This document shows, piece after piece, positions 15,898 through 24,967 of a stretch of 62,859 bases of DNA. Both the position numbers and the translations under genes were made by a program. Origin of the DNA: Gemmatimonadota bacterium. Its GTDB lineage: Bacteria > Gemmatimonadota > Gemmatimonadetes > Palauibacterales > Palauibacteraceae. Position 1 is the first letter of the stretch. Each line of letters starts with the position of its first letter. The notes under the pieces were generated by a model. That model did no database searches. It saw only the letters and a program-made list of their open reading frames with translations, and was not told where the DNA came from. Location of the stretch: assembly GCA_022826685.1 (NCBI GenBank), contig JAJDUL010000019.1, positions 1-62,859 of the forward strand, written 5' to 3'.

Positions 15898-18360
15898 CTA
15901 GCGCCGCCACTCGCCCGGACCCGGAAGGCCACGGCTGAACAGCGCTTCCAGGCTCGGCTCGAGCGAGAGGGCGCCGACGTCCACGGCGCTCCCCGCCAAC
16001 GCGGCGGGAGGTGGGTCGCGGAGGAACGCCCGCACCTGCCCGGTCCGGGGATTCCGAAGGATGACCATCGGCCGGTCCGTGTCCCCATCCAGCGTCGCAG
16101 TCCCTCCGGGACCGGACAGCGTAATCGCGGCAAGGTCGCCGGCCCACTCCCCACTCGTCGGGAGCAGAAACGTGAACGAAGAACTCCCTTCGCCGTCGGC
16201 GACCGCAGGCATGTCGAAGCTCAGAGAGAACAGCACGTTTCTCTCTGCCGTCCACCCCGCGAGTTCGAACGCGCCACCGCCGTGCTCGGGAAGTGAGGTT
16301 GGCGCGTCGACGATGAAGGCGGGTTCAAGGAAGGGCGTGCCCGCCACGTTCACGCCGCCCCAGAGCAGCAGGGATCGCGCGCCCGAGGCGCCCGGAGCCG
16401 TCGCCGCGGCCGCTGAGACACCCTCGTCCAGAACGCGGAACAGGAGGGCCTTGTTGAAGTGATAGCCGCTGATCCATCTGGGATAGCAATAGGACATCAG
16501 GTCGCGGCGGCCAGGCGAAATCATCTGCCGCCGCCCGAACAGAACATGGCCCCAACCCCAGGAGCCGATGCTCCCGTCGTCGTGGGGATACTCTGGGTCG
16601 ACGCCCGAGGGGTCTCCGCACGGAGCGTGCCGCAGGCTCATGTTGTGGCCGAGTTCGTGGGCAATGACGGAACGAAAGGGTCGCGAGAAACTCGTGCGCC
16701 CGCGGATCGCGGCCACCCCGGCGGCGCCCGTCGTGGGGCCGGACATCATGCCCATGTAGTGGCCGCGTCCGCCCTCCATCCCCCGGATCGCGCCCGTCTG
16801 GGACAACAATTCGCCAGCTTCATTGCTCGAACTCAGCACGGGCTCATGCGCTGTCACGTTGACGCCGGCCACCGGCAGGAGCGTGCGCGTGTCGCGCAGG
16901 AGCGAGTGGCCCTCGGGATCGGCGGCCATGGCATCGATCGTCGCCACGATCGCAGTGTCCGGCGTCTCGCTCCACAGGAAGGGGATCAGCGTAAGGTCCA
17001 GCTCCGCCACTTCCAGTACATCCACGTCCATGCGGCCGGCCTCCGGGATCCTCCGCGCGACGCGTGGCCCGGCGTCCAGCGTCCGCTCGGGGTCGATCTC
17101 GACCACGAACTCCAGTCCAGGCCGGATGACCTCGCCGGGAATCTCCGCGTTCGCCGACGCCGTCAGGCGCGCCTCGTCCACCGTCGTCGGGATGACGCCC
17201 GTACCGGCCGGAATCTCCGCGATATGGGCCGCGACACCGTTAAGGTAGAAGGTGGCTCGCACAGGCGGGACAAGCTCGGACGTGGAGTCGGGAGCAGTCA
17301 CGAACACCCTCAACCATGCGGACCTGTCCGCGACCAACGGCACAGGAATCGAACGCGACTGCACCGCCTGCGTCAGGTACACCGTCGTGGGGCCGGTGTC
17401 GTCGAGGCAACGGGGTACGCGCCGCGTGACGCTCCGGATCCACATCTGGAAATCGGGATGCACGGGAGCGCAAAGGGCCGTGCCGCCGGTTTCCAGCGTC
17501 GCGAGCCGGTCCAGAGCGATCAGGCTGAACGGGAGGGGGCCCGTCAGACCGGGGTTGTTCGACAGGAAGAGGTGCGAAAGCCGTGCCAACCCACCGAGTT
17601 CCGGCGGAAAGGAGCCGCTCAGGTCGTTGTCGTGAAGCCAGAGGTGCCGGAGGGCACCGAGGTTGCCGAGTTGGGGCGGGATCGCGCCGCTCAGCCCGTT
17701 CTCCTGCAACCCGAGCCTTACCAGTCCGGTCAGGCTGCCGAGTTCCGACGGGATGGACCCCGTCAGGTTGTTTCCGTTGAGCCACAGGTCGTGAACGCTG
17801 ACGAGGTCGCCCAGTTCGGGCGGGATTCCGCCTGTGAGTTCGTTCTCCTGGAGCCGGAGGTCTTCCAGGGCGACAAGGCGTCCGAGTTCCGGCGGGATCG
17901 ACCCTTCCAGACCGTTATGGTCGAGCCACAGCACCTTCAGGTTGACGAGGTTTCCCAATTCGGGCGGAATGGGTCCGCGGAGGTCGTTACCGTCAAGCGA
18001 CAGCCGTCCCAGGCCAGCGAGTTCTCCCAGCTCCCGCGGCATCACGCCCGAGAGATTGTTCCGGGTGAGGTCCAGCGCGGACACCCGTCCCTGGTCGTCG
18101 ACCGTGACGCCATGCCAGGTGTCGACCGGCGCGTCGGTTAACCAGTGGTCGCGACGGTGCCACTCCGGTCCGTCGGTCGATTCGTAGAGGGTCCACAGCG
18201 GGGCGAGTTCCGCTCGGACCGGGATGGTGGGCGGAGGCAGGGAGTCGGGTTCGGCGGGATTGTCTCCACAGGAAACGGCGAGCAGGGCCGCGAAGACCGC
18301 TGAAGTCACGGAGAACAGCGTGATCCGATGCCGGCCAGGTTTCCTGCAGCGGTTCGTCAT
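15898..18360 (-). CDS. Plant-type LRR lipoprotein with metzincin-like protease domain (paralogue)
   Basis: An 820-residue paralogue of the 1512-residue protein at 3143-7681. Lipobox LLAVSC follows a basic N-terminus. One LRR cap (STDGPEWHRRDHWLTDAPV) and one block of plant-type LRRs occupy about residues 45-300. The C-terminal half is collinear with the large paralogue and has zinc motif HELGHNMSLRH (H568-H578) and Met-turn DLMSYC. Here serine sits where metzincins have glycine. The Ig-like domains are missing. The ATG at 18360 was chosen; an upstream GTG at 18384 lacks a ribosome binding site. A secreted binding/protease module is inferred; the target is unknown. Confidence 0.86.
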   Translation of the reverse strand: MTNRCRKPGRHRITLFSVTSAVFAALLAVSCGDNPAEPDSLPPPTIPVRAELAPLWTLYESTDGPEWHRRDHWLTDAPVDTWHGVTVDDQGRVSALDLTRNNLSGVMPRELGELAGLGRLSLDGNDLRGPIPPELGNLVNLKVLWLDHNGLEGSIPPELGRLVALEDLRLQENELTGGIPPELGDLVSVHDLWLNGNNLTGSIPSELGSLTGLVRLGLQENGLSGAIPPQLGNLGALRHLWLHDNDLSGSFPPELGGLARLSHLFLSNNPGLTGPLPFSLIALDRLATLETGGTALCAPVHPDFQMWIRSVTRRVPRCLDDTGPTTVYLTQAVQSRSIPVPLVADRSAWLRVFVTAPDSTSELVPPVRATFYLNGVAAHIAEIPAGTGVIPTTVDEARLTASANAEIPGEVIRPGLEFVVEIDPERTLDAGPRVARRIPEAGRMDVDVLEVAELDLTLIPFLWSETPDTAIVATIDAMAADPEGHSLLRDTRTLLPVAGVNVTAHEPVLSSSNEAGELLSQTGAIRGMEGGRGHYMGMMSGPTTGAAGVAAIRGRTSFSRPFRSVIAHELGHNMSLRHAPCGDPSGVDPEYPHDDGSIGSWGWGHVLFGRRQMISPGRRDLMSYCYPRWISGYHFNKALLFRVLDEGVSAAAATAPGASGARSLLLWGGVNVAGTPFLEPAFIVDAPTSLPEHGGGAFELAGWTAERNVLFSLSFDMPAVADGEGSSSFTFLLPTSGEWAGDLAAITLSGPGGTATLDGDTDRPMVILRNPRTGQVRAFLRDPPPAALAGSAVDVGALSLEPSLEALFSRGLPGPGEWRR

Positions 18361-18470
18361 TCTACTAACGGTTTCCCCGTGCACCCGGGTGGCTCTTCCG
18401 CACGACTCGCTTCGGACACAATGTGCAAAAGACCGTACACGAGAATAACGGAAGATGAAGGGTGGGACGA

Positions 18471-19526
18471 ATGATCCAGCGGAGATTTCGGCCGGTCGCG
18501 CGCGCGGCGGCGAGCTTGGCGTTCGGCGGGTTCGCGGTTGCGGCCGCGGCAGGCTGCGCTCAAGAGAACGAGGGAGCGCCGGAGGGCGGCGAGCCCGGGA
18601 CGACGGTCGTCTTCCCGGCGGAACCGCCGGACGGACCGATGCCGGAGATCGGGCCGGCGCCGGAGGGCTACACCCCGACGGCTGCGGGCTCTCCCTCGAC
18701 CGACATCTGGATGGGGGCGCTCGTCCGCGACGGGGGCGCGCTCTCGGTCTCCGGTCTGGCGCAGGCGACGGACCGCGACGCGTACGACAACCAGCCGAGC
18801 TTCCTCCTGGACGGCTCGGCGATCCTCCACACGGCGGCGCTGGACCGGAGGCAGACGGAGATCATGCGACTCGCGGCCTCCGGGGCGGGGGAAGGCGCGG
18901 GATCCGGCGAGTCGGAGCGGCTGACGCACACGGAGGAAGCGAGCGAGTTCTCGGCACTCCAGATCCCGGGGCAGGACGCCTTCTCCGCGATCCACGAGAT
19001 CCGGGGGAAGCAGTACCTCTGGCGCTACGACCTCTCCGGCGAACCGCTGGGGCCGATCTTCGCGACGGCCGAGCCGGTGGGATACCACGCGTGGGCCAAC
19101 GAACACGTCGTGGCGATGTTCATTCTCGGCAATCCACCCACGCTTCAGGTCGGCGACGCGCTCAGCGGGGAGATTCGCGTCGTCGCGGAGCGCCCCGGCC
19201 GATCCATCCACCGGATTCCGGGGACGGAAGCGATCTCCTTCGTGCGGAAAGTCTCCGACGAGGAGTGGTGGATCGAACGTCTCGGCCCGACTGACGGAGC
19301 CAGCGAGCGGATCACGCTTACGCTACCGGGGCGGGAGGACTACGCGTGGACGTCCGAGGGCGAGATTCTCATGGGAGATGGTGGCCAGCTGTTCGCCTGG
19401 TCGGAGGGTTCCGACTGGACGGAGATCGCCGATTTTTCGGAGCTGGGCGTCGAAGGCATCACCCGTCTCGCCGTGAGCCCCGACGGATCCCGAATCGCGA
19501 TCGTCGCCAACCGTCCGGGGGGCTGA
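18471..19526 (+). CDS. TolB/WD40-like beta-propeller lipoprotein
   Basis: A 351-residue lipoprotein with signal peptide and lipobox AAAAGC. The body has repeated short strands and a closing GITRLAVSPDGSRIAIVAN block, typical of TolB/PD40-type propellers. It has no catalytic motif. About 80 residues after the lipobox are low in structure. The ATG at 18471 has AGGGTGGGA upstream. It is divergent from the LRR protein, and a perfect 20-bp palindrome begins 1 base after its stop. The exact function is unknown. Confidence 0.6.
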   Translation: MIQRRFRPVARAAASLAFGGFAVAAAAGCAQENEGAPEGGEPGTTVVFPAEPPDGPMPEIGPAPEGYTPTAAGSPSTDIWMGALVRDGGALSVSGLAQATDRDAYDNQPSFLLDGSAILHTAALDRRQTEIMRLAASGAGEGAGSGESERLTHTEEASEFSALQIPGQDAFSAIHEIRGKQYLWRYDLSGEPLGPIFATAEPVGYHAWANEHVVAMFILGNPPTLQVGDALSGEIRVVAERPGRSIHRIPGTEAISFVRKVSDEEWWIERLGPTDGASERITLTLPGREDYAWTSEGEILMGDGGQLFAWSEGSDWTEIADFSELGVEGITRLAVSPDGSRIAIVANRPGG

Positions 19527-19527
19527 A

Positions 19528-19579
19528 GACGTTCCCGCGGGAACGTCCGCCGCTCGAGAGACGTTCCTGCGGGAACGCG
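19528..19579. repeat. Two copies of the GACGTTCCCGCGGGAACGTC palindrome
   Basis: A perfect copy at 19528-19547 and a copy with two changes (GACGTTCCTGCGGGAACGCG) at 19560-19579, 12 bases apart, in the convergent gap between the propeller lipoprotein and the DapB-like gene. The close tandem arrangement resembles REP-type dispersed palindromes. Confidence 0.75.
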
Positions 19580-19598
19580 ATGACGCCGTCTCTCGGCC

Positions 19599-20420
19599 TC
19601 AGTCGCGGGGCGCCTGTCCCTCGAACAGCAGCCGGTCGAGTCCCTGCGTGAGCCCCACCCGTTCCGGCGCCAGCCGCGCCGCGAGCAGGGTTCCGCCCAC
19701 GTACGGTTCGGCGCTCGACCCCGCGTCGTGCCGGATCGAGAGGCGCTCACCGGGGAGGCCGAAGATCGACTCCACGGAGATGACGTAGCTCGGAAGCCGG
19801 AGAGAGTGTACCTGTGCGCCGCCGATCGTCGCCCCTCGCGTCTCGCGTGAGCCCAGCGTGTCGGCGACCGGGCGGGCGTATTCGTTCGTCGCGACCGTCC
19901 CCAGGAACTCGGCCAGTTCCTGTGCGGTGCCGCTCGGCGCGTCGGGCTTCGCCGCCGAGGCCATGTCGACGATCTCCCAGTGCGGCACGTGGCGCGCCGC
20001 GATCCCGGAGAAGTGCTTCAGCAGCGCCGCCGTGATCGAGAAGTTGCCCGCGGCGATCACGCCGACGCCCTGCGCGCGCGCGGCCTGGTCGATTTCCCGG
20101 TATTCCCGCCCCGTGAGCCCCGAGGTCCCGACGACCGCGGCAACACCCGCCTCGATCGCGCACATGATGTTGCCGTAGACGGCGCTCGGGTGCGTGTAGT
20201 CGATGTAGACGTCCGCCTGCGCGCTCAGCGCTTCCGCCACCTCAGCGGAAATCCGCACCGGGGAACCGTCCGCCTCGCCCCTCACGTCGCCGACGGTCTG
20301 TCCCGCTGCCCGACGCGCCACCGCGCCTGTCAGCTCGAACTCGTCCGATTCGAGGATGGCGGCCACGACGCTCTCGCCCGTCCATCCCGTAGCCCCTCCC
20401 ACGCACACCCGAATGCTCAT
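19599..20420 (-). CDS. dapB: DapB-like reductase lacking the catalytic histidines
   Basis: A 273-residue homologue of 4-hydroxy-tetrahydrodipicolinate reductase. The NAD(P)-binding GGATGWTG is at residues 8-15, and KPDAPSGTA matches the family's conserved substrate loop with its lysine. However, the canonical HHRHK reads ASAAK, so the catalytic acid His and its neighbours are absent. The strain has presumably another DapB for lysine synthesis; this gene stands alone. It has a GGGAGCGAAGA ribosome binding site. It may reduce a different imine or act as an oxidoreductase of unknown substrate. The fold is well supported, the lysine-pathway role is doubtful. Confidence 0.78.
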   Translation of the reverse strand: MSIRVCVGGATGWTGESVVAAILESDEFELTGAVARRAAGQTVGDVRGEADGSPVRISAEVAEALSAQADVYIDYTHPSAVYGNIMCAIEAGVAAVVGTSGLTGREYREIDQAARAQGVGVIAAGNFSITAALLKHFSGIAARHVPHWEIVDMASAAKPDAPSGTAQELAEFLGTVATNEYARPVADTLGSRETRGATIGGAQVHSLRLPSYVISVESIFGLPGERLSIRHDAGSSAEPYVGGTLLAARLAPERVGLTQGLDRLLFEGQAPRD

Positions 20421-20458
20421 TCTTCGCTCCCGTCCATTTGGCGGTTACATGGCGGCTC

Positions 20459-20524
20459 AGTGACGGTTCCCGGCGGGACTGTCACGGTGCCCGGCGGCCC
20501 CTCCGACGTTCCCGCGCGAACGTG
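20459..20524. repeat. Degenerate palindromes between dapB-like gene and vapC
   Basis: GTGACGGTTCCCG...CGGGACTGTCAC (20459-20484) is an imperfect inverted repeat. GACGTTCCCGCGCGAACGTG (20505-20524) is a two-mismatch relative of the 20-bp palindrome seen at 15850 and 19528. Together they fill the gap between two minus-strand genes. Confidence 0.55.
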
Positions 20525-20542
20525 TTGCGCGCCGCTCCCGGC

Positions 20543-20953
20543 TCACGATCGAGGAAACACTTCCGCCCCGGTGAGCCCCAGGTGATGGTCCGTGGCCCAG
20601 GCGATCCCGATCTCGTGTCGCTCCATCAGCGCTAGGCTGGATGCGTCCACGTACGTCAGGCGGGCCCCTCTCAGCCGCTCGAGGATGCGGCAGGTGTCGC
20701 GGTGGAGCCGGGACGTTCCCTCGAGCAGGATGAGCCCGTCGAGGTTCTCCACGAGGCGGCGGCACGCACGGGCCTGCTCCTCGCCGTGGCGGTGCAGGAA
20801 CCAGGAATACGCCTCCGACCAGACGAGCACCGAAGTATGCCAGCGCGGCAGGGGTCCGCCGAACAGCGCACGCGCCTGCGCATGGTACTGGTCCCGCCGG
20901 TTGAGAGCCGCGATGAGGATGCCCGTGTCGAGAAAGACCTTTCGTCCCTTCAA
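20543..20953 (-). CDS. vapC: PIN-domain ribonuclease toxin (VapC type)
   Basis: A 136-residue PIN-domain protein, the usual size for VapC toxins, which are metal-dependent RNases often cleaving tRNA or rRNA. The acidic active-site set is visible: D9 in FLDTGIL, E47 in WSEAYSW, D103 in YVDASSLALM and D122 in ATDHHLGL. Its ATG overlaps the stop of the antitoxin gene by 4 bases (ATGA), the classic antitoxin-first arrangement. Confidence 0.88.
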   Translation of the reverse strand: MKGRKVFLDTGILIAALNRRDQYHAQARALFGGPLPRWHTSVLVWSEAYSWFLHRHGEEQARACRRLVENLDGLILLEGTSRLHRDTCRILERLRGARLTYVDASSLALMERHEIGIAWATDHHLGLTGAEVFPRS

Positions 20954-21180
20954 GGCGTCGCGCGCCCGTAGACCACTTCGTCGACGGTCGCGCTGTCCCC
21001 GGGCTCACCGTCGAACGTCCCGAGATAGGCCATCCACGGCTGCTCATCGGGCAGCCTCGAGAGGGTTTCGGCCAGACTTCTCCGGCACAGCTCCGCGAGC
21101 GAAATTCCCTCTCGCCGAGCCGCTTCTTTCGCTCTCTCGTAGAGTTCCCTGTCTACCGATATCTGGGTGCGGATCATCAT
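20950..21180 (-). CDS. vapB: Ribbon-helix-helix antitoxin (VapB/CopG type)
   Basis: A 76-residue protein beginning MMIRTQISVDRELYERAKEA, a ribbon-helix-helix DNA-binding N-terminus, followed by LAELCRRSLAETL and an acidic C-terminal tail that would wrap the toxin. The ATG at 21180 (or 21177) is preferred; an upstream start would add 16 residues without family support. It precedes and overlaps the PIN toxin gene. Such antitoxins repress their own promoter; an inverted repeat about 40-65 bases upstream is a candidate operator. Confidence 0.85.
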   Translation of the reverse strand: MMIRTQISVDRELYERAKEAARREGISLAELCRRSLAETLSRLPDEQPWMAYLGTFDGEPGDSATVDEVVYGRATP

Positions 21181-21220
21181 GCGGCATCCCGTTTCGATCT
21201 TCCCGCTTCCGGATCTTGAC

Positions 21221-21247
21221 GTTATCACAATATCAATTCATGATAAC
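21221..21247. promoter_or_regulatory. Inverted repeat upstream of the antitoxin gene
   Basis: GTTATCA (21221-21227) and TGATAAC (21241-21247) are perfect reverse complements 13 bases apart, in an AT-rich island unusual for this window. It lies in the divergent gap between vapB and the asparaginase-like gene. A VapB operator overlapping the promoter is the likely role. Confidence 0.5.
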
Positions 21248-21341
21248 ATGCGTTTGTGCCCGCCGCCATCTGGACCATCGGCTGCCCTCCGGACCATCGT
21301 ATGTTGAGCGCAAACGGGCTCTCTGACCGAGGATTGAGAAC

Positions 21342-22487
21342 ATGAGCATGGACCGCCGAGATTTCGTTCGGACCTCCGCCGCCGGCCTGGCCGCGGCAGC
21401 CGCCCCCGCCGCTCTGGCCGCCGAGCGCCACCCTTCCGGTGCCTCCGCCGGCCTGGGGGCTCCCGCCGTCCGCCGCCCGCGCGCAGCTCCACCCATCGTC
21501 GTCTCCGATCTCAGCGGGATCCGCTTCAACAACGGCGGACCGGAGAGCTCGGTGGAACGCGCCCTCCGCGGGATCGTCGAGGGCGAGGACGTGCTCGATG
21601 CGCTCATGGCGGGCGTGAACATTCCGGAAAACGACCCCACCGAGATGGGGATCGGCTACGGCGGGCTCCCCAACGCGGACGGCGTGGTCCAGCTCGACGC
21701 CTGCTGCATGCACGGACCCCGGCGCTGGGCCGGCGGCGTGGCGGCGCTTGAAGGCGTCCGCACCCCGTCGCTCGTCGCGAAGGCGGTGGCCGAGCTCACG
21801 GACCACCACCTCCTCGTCGGGGCCGGCGCCCAGGCGTTCGCGCGCCAACTCGGATTCGAGATCGAGGATGACCTCAACACGGAGGCGTCCCGCGCCCTGT
21901 GGCTCGAATGGCGCCGGCGGATCGACCCCGGCCACTGGCTCGACCCCCGCAAGCGGCTCGAAGCCGGGCTCTCGATGGTCGACGACGGCCTGATCCCCGC
22001 GCACTCGTTCTGGGGGACGACGAACTGCAACGCGGTGAACGCGGACGGGGACATCTGCGGCGTCACCACGACGAGCGGCCTCTCGTGGAAGATCCCCGGC
22101 CGCACCGGAGATTCCCCGATCCTCGGGGCCGGCCTCTACGTGGACAACGACGTCGGCGCCGTCGGCTCGACGGGCCGCGGCGAGGCAAACCTCTACAACC
22201 TCTCGTCCTTCCTCGCCGTCGAGTTCATGCGCCAGGGGATGAGCCCCCTCGACGCGGGCATGGCCACGCTGGAGCGGATCCGGTCGAACACGGTCGAGTC
22301 GCGCCTCCTCAACGCCCGCGGCCTGCCGAGCTTCGACGTCCGCTTCTTCCTCCTGAACAAGCAGGGGGAGACGGCCGGCGTCGCTCTGTACGGCTCGGCG
22401 GAGACGCACTACGCCGTCTGCACGGAGAACGGCGCCGAGGAGCGCCCCTTCGAGGGCCTGCTGGAGGGCTCGCCCCGAGACGCGTAA
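21342..22487 (+). CDS. Tat-exported glycosylasparaginase homologue with altered cleavage site
   Basis: A 381-residue Ntn-hydrolase of the N4-(beta-N-acetylglucosaminyl)-L-asparaginase family, which removes sugar-linked asparagine from glycopeptides. It has a Tat signal (DRRDFVRTSAAG, then ALAA). Matching blocks include TTTSGLSWKIPGRTGDSPI, GAGLYVDNDVGAVGSTG and MSPLDAGMATLERI. The autocleavage site, normally H-D-T, reads W224-G225-T226, so the nucleophile threonine is kept but the aspartate that promotes autoprocessing is gone. ATG 21342 or 21348 both fit a GAGGATTGAGAA site. It would act outside the cytoplasm on asparagine derivatives if it matures. Confidence 0.85.
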   Translation: MSMDRRDFVRTSAAGLAAAAAPAALAAERHPSGASAGLGAPAVRRPRAAPPIVVSDLSGIRFNNGGPESSVERALRGIVEGEDVLDALMAGVNIPENDPTEMGIGYGGLPNADGVVQLDACCMHGPRRWAGGVAALEGVRTPSLVAKAVAELTDHHLLVGAGAQAFARQLGFEIEDDLNTEASRALWLEWRRRIDPGHWLDPRKRLEAGLSMVDDGLIPAHSFWGTTNCNAVNADGDICGVTTTSGLSWKIPGRTGDSPILGAGLYVDNDVGAVGSTGRGEANLYNLSSFLAVEFMRQGMSPLDAGMATLERIRSNTVESRLLNARGLPSFDVRFFLLNKQGETAGVALYGSAETHYAVCTENGAEERPFEGLLEGSPRDA

Positions 22488-22523
22488 AGGCGCCGCGAGG
22501 GTGGTTCGCGCCGCGCTCGAGAC

Positions 22524-23492
22524 TCAGCGGTTGTAGGCTGGCGTCGGCCCCCGCAGCCGCGCCCACACGCCATCGCAGGCGGCGAGCACCTCGGGGCCGA
22601 GGGGCGGTGCGTCGAAGGCGGCGAGGTTCTCCTCGAGGTGCTCCATGCGTGATGCTCCGAGGATGATGCAGTCCGCCCCCTCCTGTGCGCGCAGCCACCC
22701 CAGCGCGAGTTGCACCGGCGTGAGGCCGGCGTCCCGAGCGATCGTCTCGACCTCGGCCACGGCGTGGAAGTACTCGTCGTGCCAGAAGCGGTCCAGGTAC
22801 ATCCGGTTGTCGTCGAAGCGGGTTCCGGGGAGCGGCGCCTTCGGGCTCTGCTTGCCGGTGAGGAGCCCGCCCGCGAGCGGGTTGTAGACGACGTTCGAGA
22901 TCCCGTAGTGCTTCGTGAACGCGAGGTACTCCTGCTCGATCCCGCGCGCCGCGAGGTTGTACATCGGCTGCGCGATCCACGGCTTCGCCCAGCCCTCCCG
23001 CTCGCAGATCGAGAAGATCTCGGCCATCTGCCACGCGCTGTAGTTGGACGTCGCCGGATAGTGGATGAACCCCTCGGCGCGAAGCTCCTCCAGCGTGGCG
23101 AGACTCTCCTCTATCGGCGTGTCATAGTCCGGAAGGTGCAGGTAATAGATGTCCAGATAGTCGGTTCCGAGCCGCCGCAGCGAATCGTCGATGCCGCGGC
23201 GGATCGCGTCGCGCGAGAGGCCCGTGTACTCGACGGGGTCTCCCATCGGATTGCAGACCTTGCTCGCCAGGACGATCTCCGCGCGCCGGTCCCCGAGGAC
23301 CTCTCCCAGGATCTCCTCCGACAGGCCCTGGTTGTAGACGTTGGCGGTGTCGAAGAAGTCGATGCCCCGCTCGAAGCACAGGTCCACCATCGCAGCGGCG
23401 GTATCGACGTCGGTCTGCGACCCGAACGTCATCGTGCCCATGCAGGCACGCGACACCTCGAGGTCGGTATGGGTGAGTTTTCGTCTCTCCAC
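22524..23492 (-). CDS. Aldo/keto reductase
   Basis: A 322-residue NADPH-dependent aldo/keto reductase, closest in style to the potassium-channel-beta/YhdN-like group. The catalytic tetrad is visible: D48 and Y53 in FFDTANVYNQG, K78 in LASKV and H119 in YYLHLPD. The C-terminus has PVQLALGWLRAQ and the IILGASRMEHLEEN cofactor loop. The GTG at 23492 has GGAGGAT 10 bases upstream and starts directly at the fold; longer frames run into the divergent aminotransferase promoter. It reduces a carbonyl substrate that cannot be identified from sequence. Confidence 0.9.
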   Translation of the reverse strand: MERRKLTHTDLEVSRACMGTMTFGSQTDVDTAAAMVDLCFERGIDFFDTANVYNQGLSEEILGEVLGDRRAEIVLASKVCNPMGDPVEYTGLSRDAIRRGIDDSLRRLGTDYLDIYYLHLPDYDTPIEESLATLEELRAEGFIHYPATSNYSAWQMAEIFSICEREGWAKPWIAQPMYNLAARGIEQEYLAFTKHYGISNVVYNPLAGGLLTGKQSPKAPLPGTRFDDNRMYLDRFWHDEYFHAVAEVETIARDAGLTPVQLALGWLRAQEGADCIILGASRMEHLEENLAAFDAPPLGPEVLAACDGVWARLRGPTPAYNR

Positions 23493-23604
23493 GATCTTTA
23501 GTATCCTCCGATGGGGTGCAACCGTCCCGGGGACGCCCGCTCGCACCGAGGGCGCACCGGGTGGCACCGGCAACGTAGCGGAACCCGAGCAGGGGACGGA
23601 ACAG

Positions 23605-24930
23605 ATGACGACTGGCCCGGTCCGGACGCGGTCGCTGGAGGAACTCGCGGCCGATGCTGCGGCGCGCTACGCGGCGGCGAATCCGCTGAGTCAGGCGAGC
23701 TTCGAGCGCTCGACGAACCACCTGCCCGGGGCGGACACCCGAACGGTCAACCACTACGACCCCTTCCCGGTCACCATCGTCCGGGGCGAAGGGTCGCGGC
23801 TCCACGACCTCGATGGGCACGTCTACGTCGACTTTCTGAACGACTACACCGCCGGGCTCTACGGCCACTCGAACCCCGTCATCCGGGCCGCGATCGTGGA
23901 GGCGGCGGGGAGAGGCCTGACCCTCGGCGGGCCGAGTCCGAACCAGCAGGAATTCGCCGAACTCATCTGCCGCCGCTTTCCCTCCGTCGATCGCCTGCGC
24001 TTCACGAACTCGGGGACGGAGGCGAACCTCATGGCCGTCAGCCTGGCGCGGGCGGTGACGTATCGTGACGCCGTCCTCGTGTTCGACGGCGGGTATCACG
24101 GCGGACCGTTGAACTTCACCGGCCCCGACCGCCGCCTCAACGTGCCCTTCCCGTGGATCGTCGCGGACTACAACGATGCCGAATCGGCGCGATCCCTCAT
24201 CGCGGAACGGGCGACCGACCTCGCCTGCGTGCTCGTGGAACCGATGCTCGCGGGCGGCGGATGCATCCCCGGGACCCGGGTGTTTCTGAACGCGCTGCGG
24301 GACGCGACGCGCCGGGCCGGCGTCCTCCTGGTCTTCGACGAGGTCCAGACCTCGCGGCTCGCCCCGGGCGGCCTGCAGGGAGCGCTCGACATCCACGCCG
24401 ACCTCACGACCTTCGGAAAGTACCTCGGGGGCGGCGCCTCCTTCGGTGCCTTCGGGGGACGCGCGGATCTCATGGACCGCTTCGATCCGCGCCGGGAGAA
24501 TCATCTGAGCCATCCCGGCACGCACAACAACAACTCGCTGACCATGGCGGCGGGCCTCACGGGGCTGCGCGACGTGTTCACGCCCGACGCGGTGCGCCGG
24601 CTGACGGTGCGGGGAGACGCCCTGCGCGCCGCCCTGAACGGGGTCGCGGCGGCGAGGGACGCGCCCGCGCAGGTCACGGGCCGCGGTTCGATCATGACGG
24701 TCCACTTCCAGCGGAAGCCGATCCGCCGCCGCGCCGACGTCGCGCACACGCCGATGGCGGCCCGGGACCTCTTCCAGCTCGAGATGCTGCTCGCCGGGTT
24801 CTACGTGGCCCGCCGGGGGTTCGTCACGGTCTCGATGGCGCACGACGACGAGGACTGCGACGCGCTCGTCGCGGAATTCGACGCCTTCCTCGGCAGGCAC
24901 GCCGCCGCCATCGACGCGGCGCTCGAATGA
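23605..24930 (+). CDS. Class III aminotransferase (glutamate-1-semialdehyde aminomutase-like)
   Basis: A 441-residue PLP-dependent class III aminotransferase resembling glutamate-1-semialdehyde 2,1-aminomutase. Motifs are NSGTEANLMA (cofactor phosphate), FDGGYHGG, VLLVFDEVQTSR (Asp to the pyridine nitrogen) and TTFGKYLGGG with Schiff-base K272. It lacks operon links to heme biosynthesis, and the spacing of its C-terminal part is looser than in HemL, so an aminotransferase of another substrate (as in many GSA-like paralogues) is likely. AGGGGACGGAACAG precedes the ATG. It is divergent from the aldo/keto reductase, which could act on the same carbonyl/amine pair. Confidence 0.88.
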   Translation: MTTGPVRTRSLEELAADAAARYAAANPLSQASFERSTNHLPGADTRTVNHYDPFPVTIVRGEGSRLHDLDGHVYVDFLNDYTAGLYGHSNPVIRAAIVEAAGRGLTLGGPSPNQQEFAELICRRFPSVDRLRFTNSGTEANLMAVSLARAVTYRDAVLVFDGGYHGGPLNFTGPDRRLNVPFPWIVADYNDAESARSLIAERATDLACVLVEPMLAGGGCIPGTRVFLNALRDATRRAGVLLVFDEVQTSRLAPGGLQGALDIHADLTTFGKYLGGGASFGAFGGRADLMDRFDPRRENHLSHPGTHNNNSLTMAAGLTGLRDVFTPDAVRRLTVRGDALRAALNGVAAARDAPAQVTGRGSIMTVHFQRKPIRRRADVAHTPMAARDLFQLEMLLAGFYVARRGFVTVSMAHDDEDCDALVAEFDAFLGRHAAAIDAALE

Positions 24931-24967
24931 CAGATCTTTAGGTGTAGTCCACCAGGTGATGGTCCGG

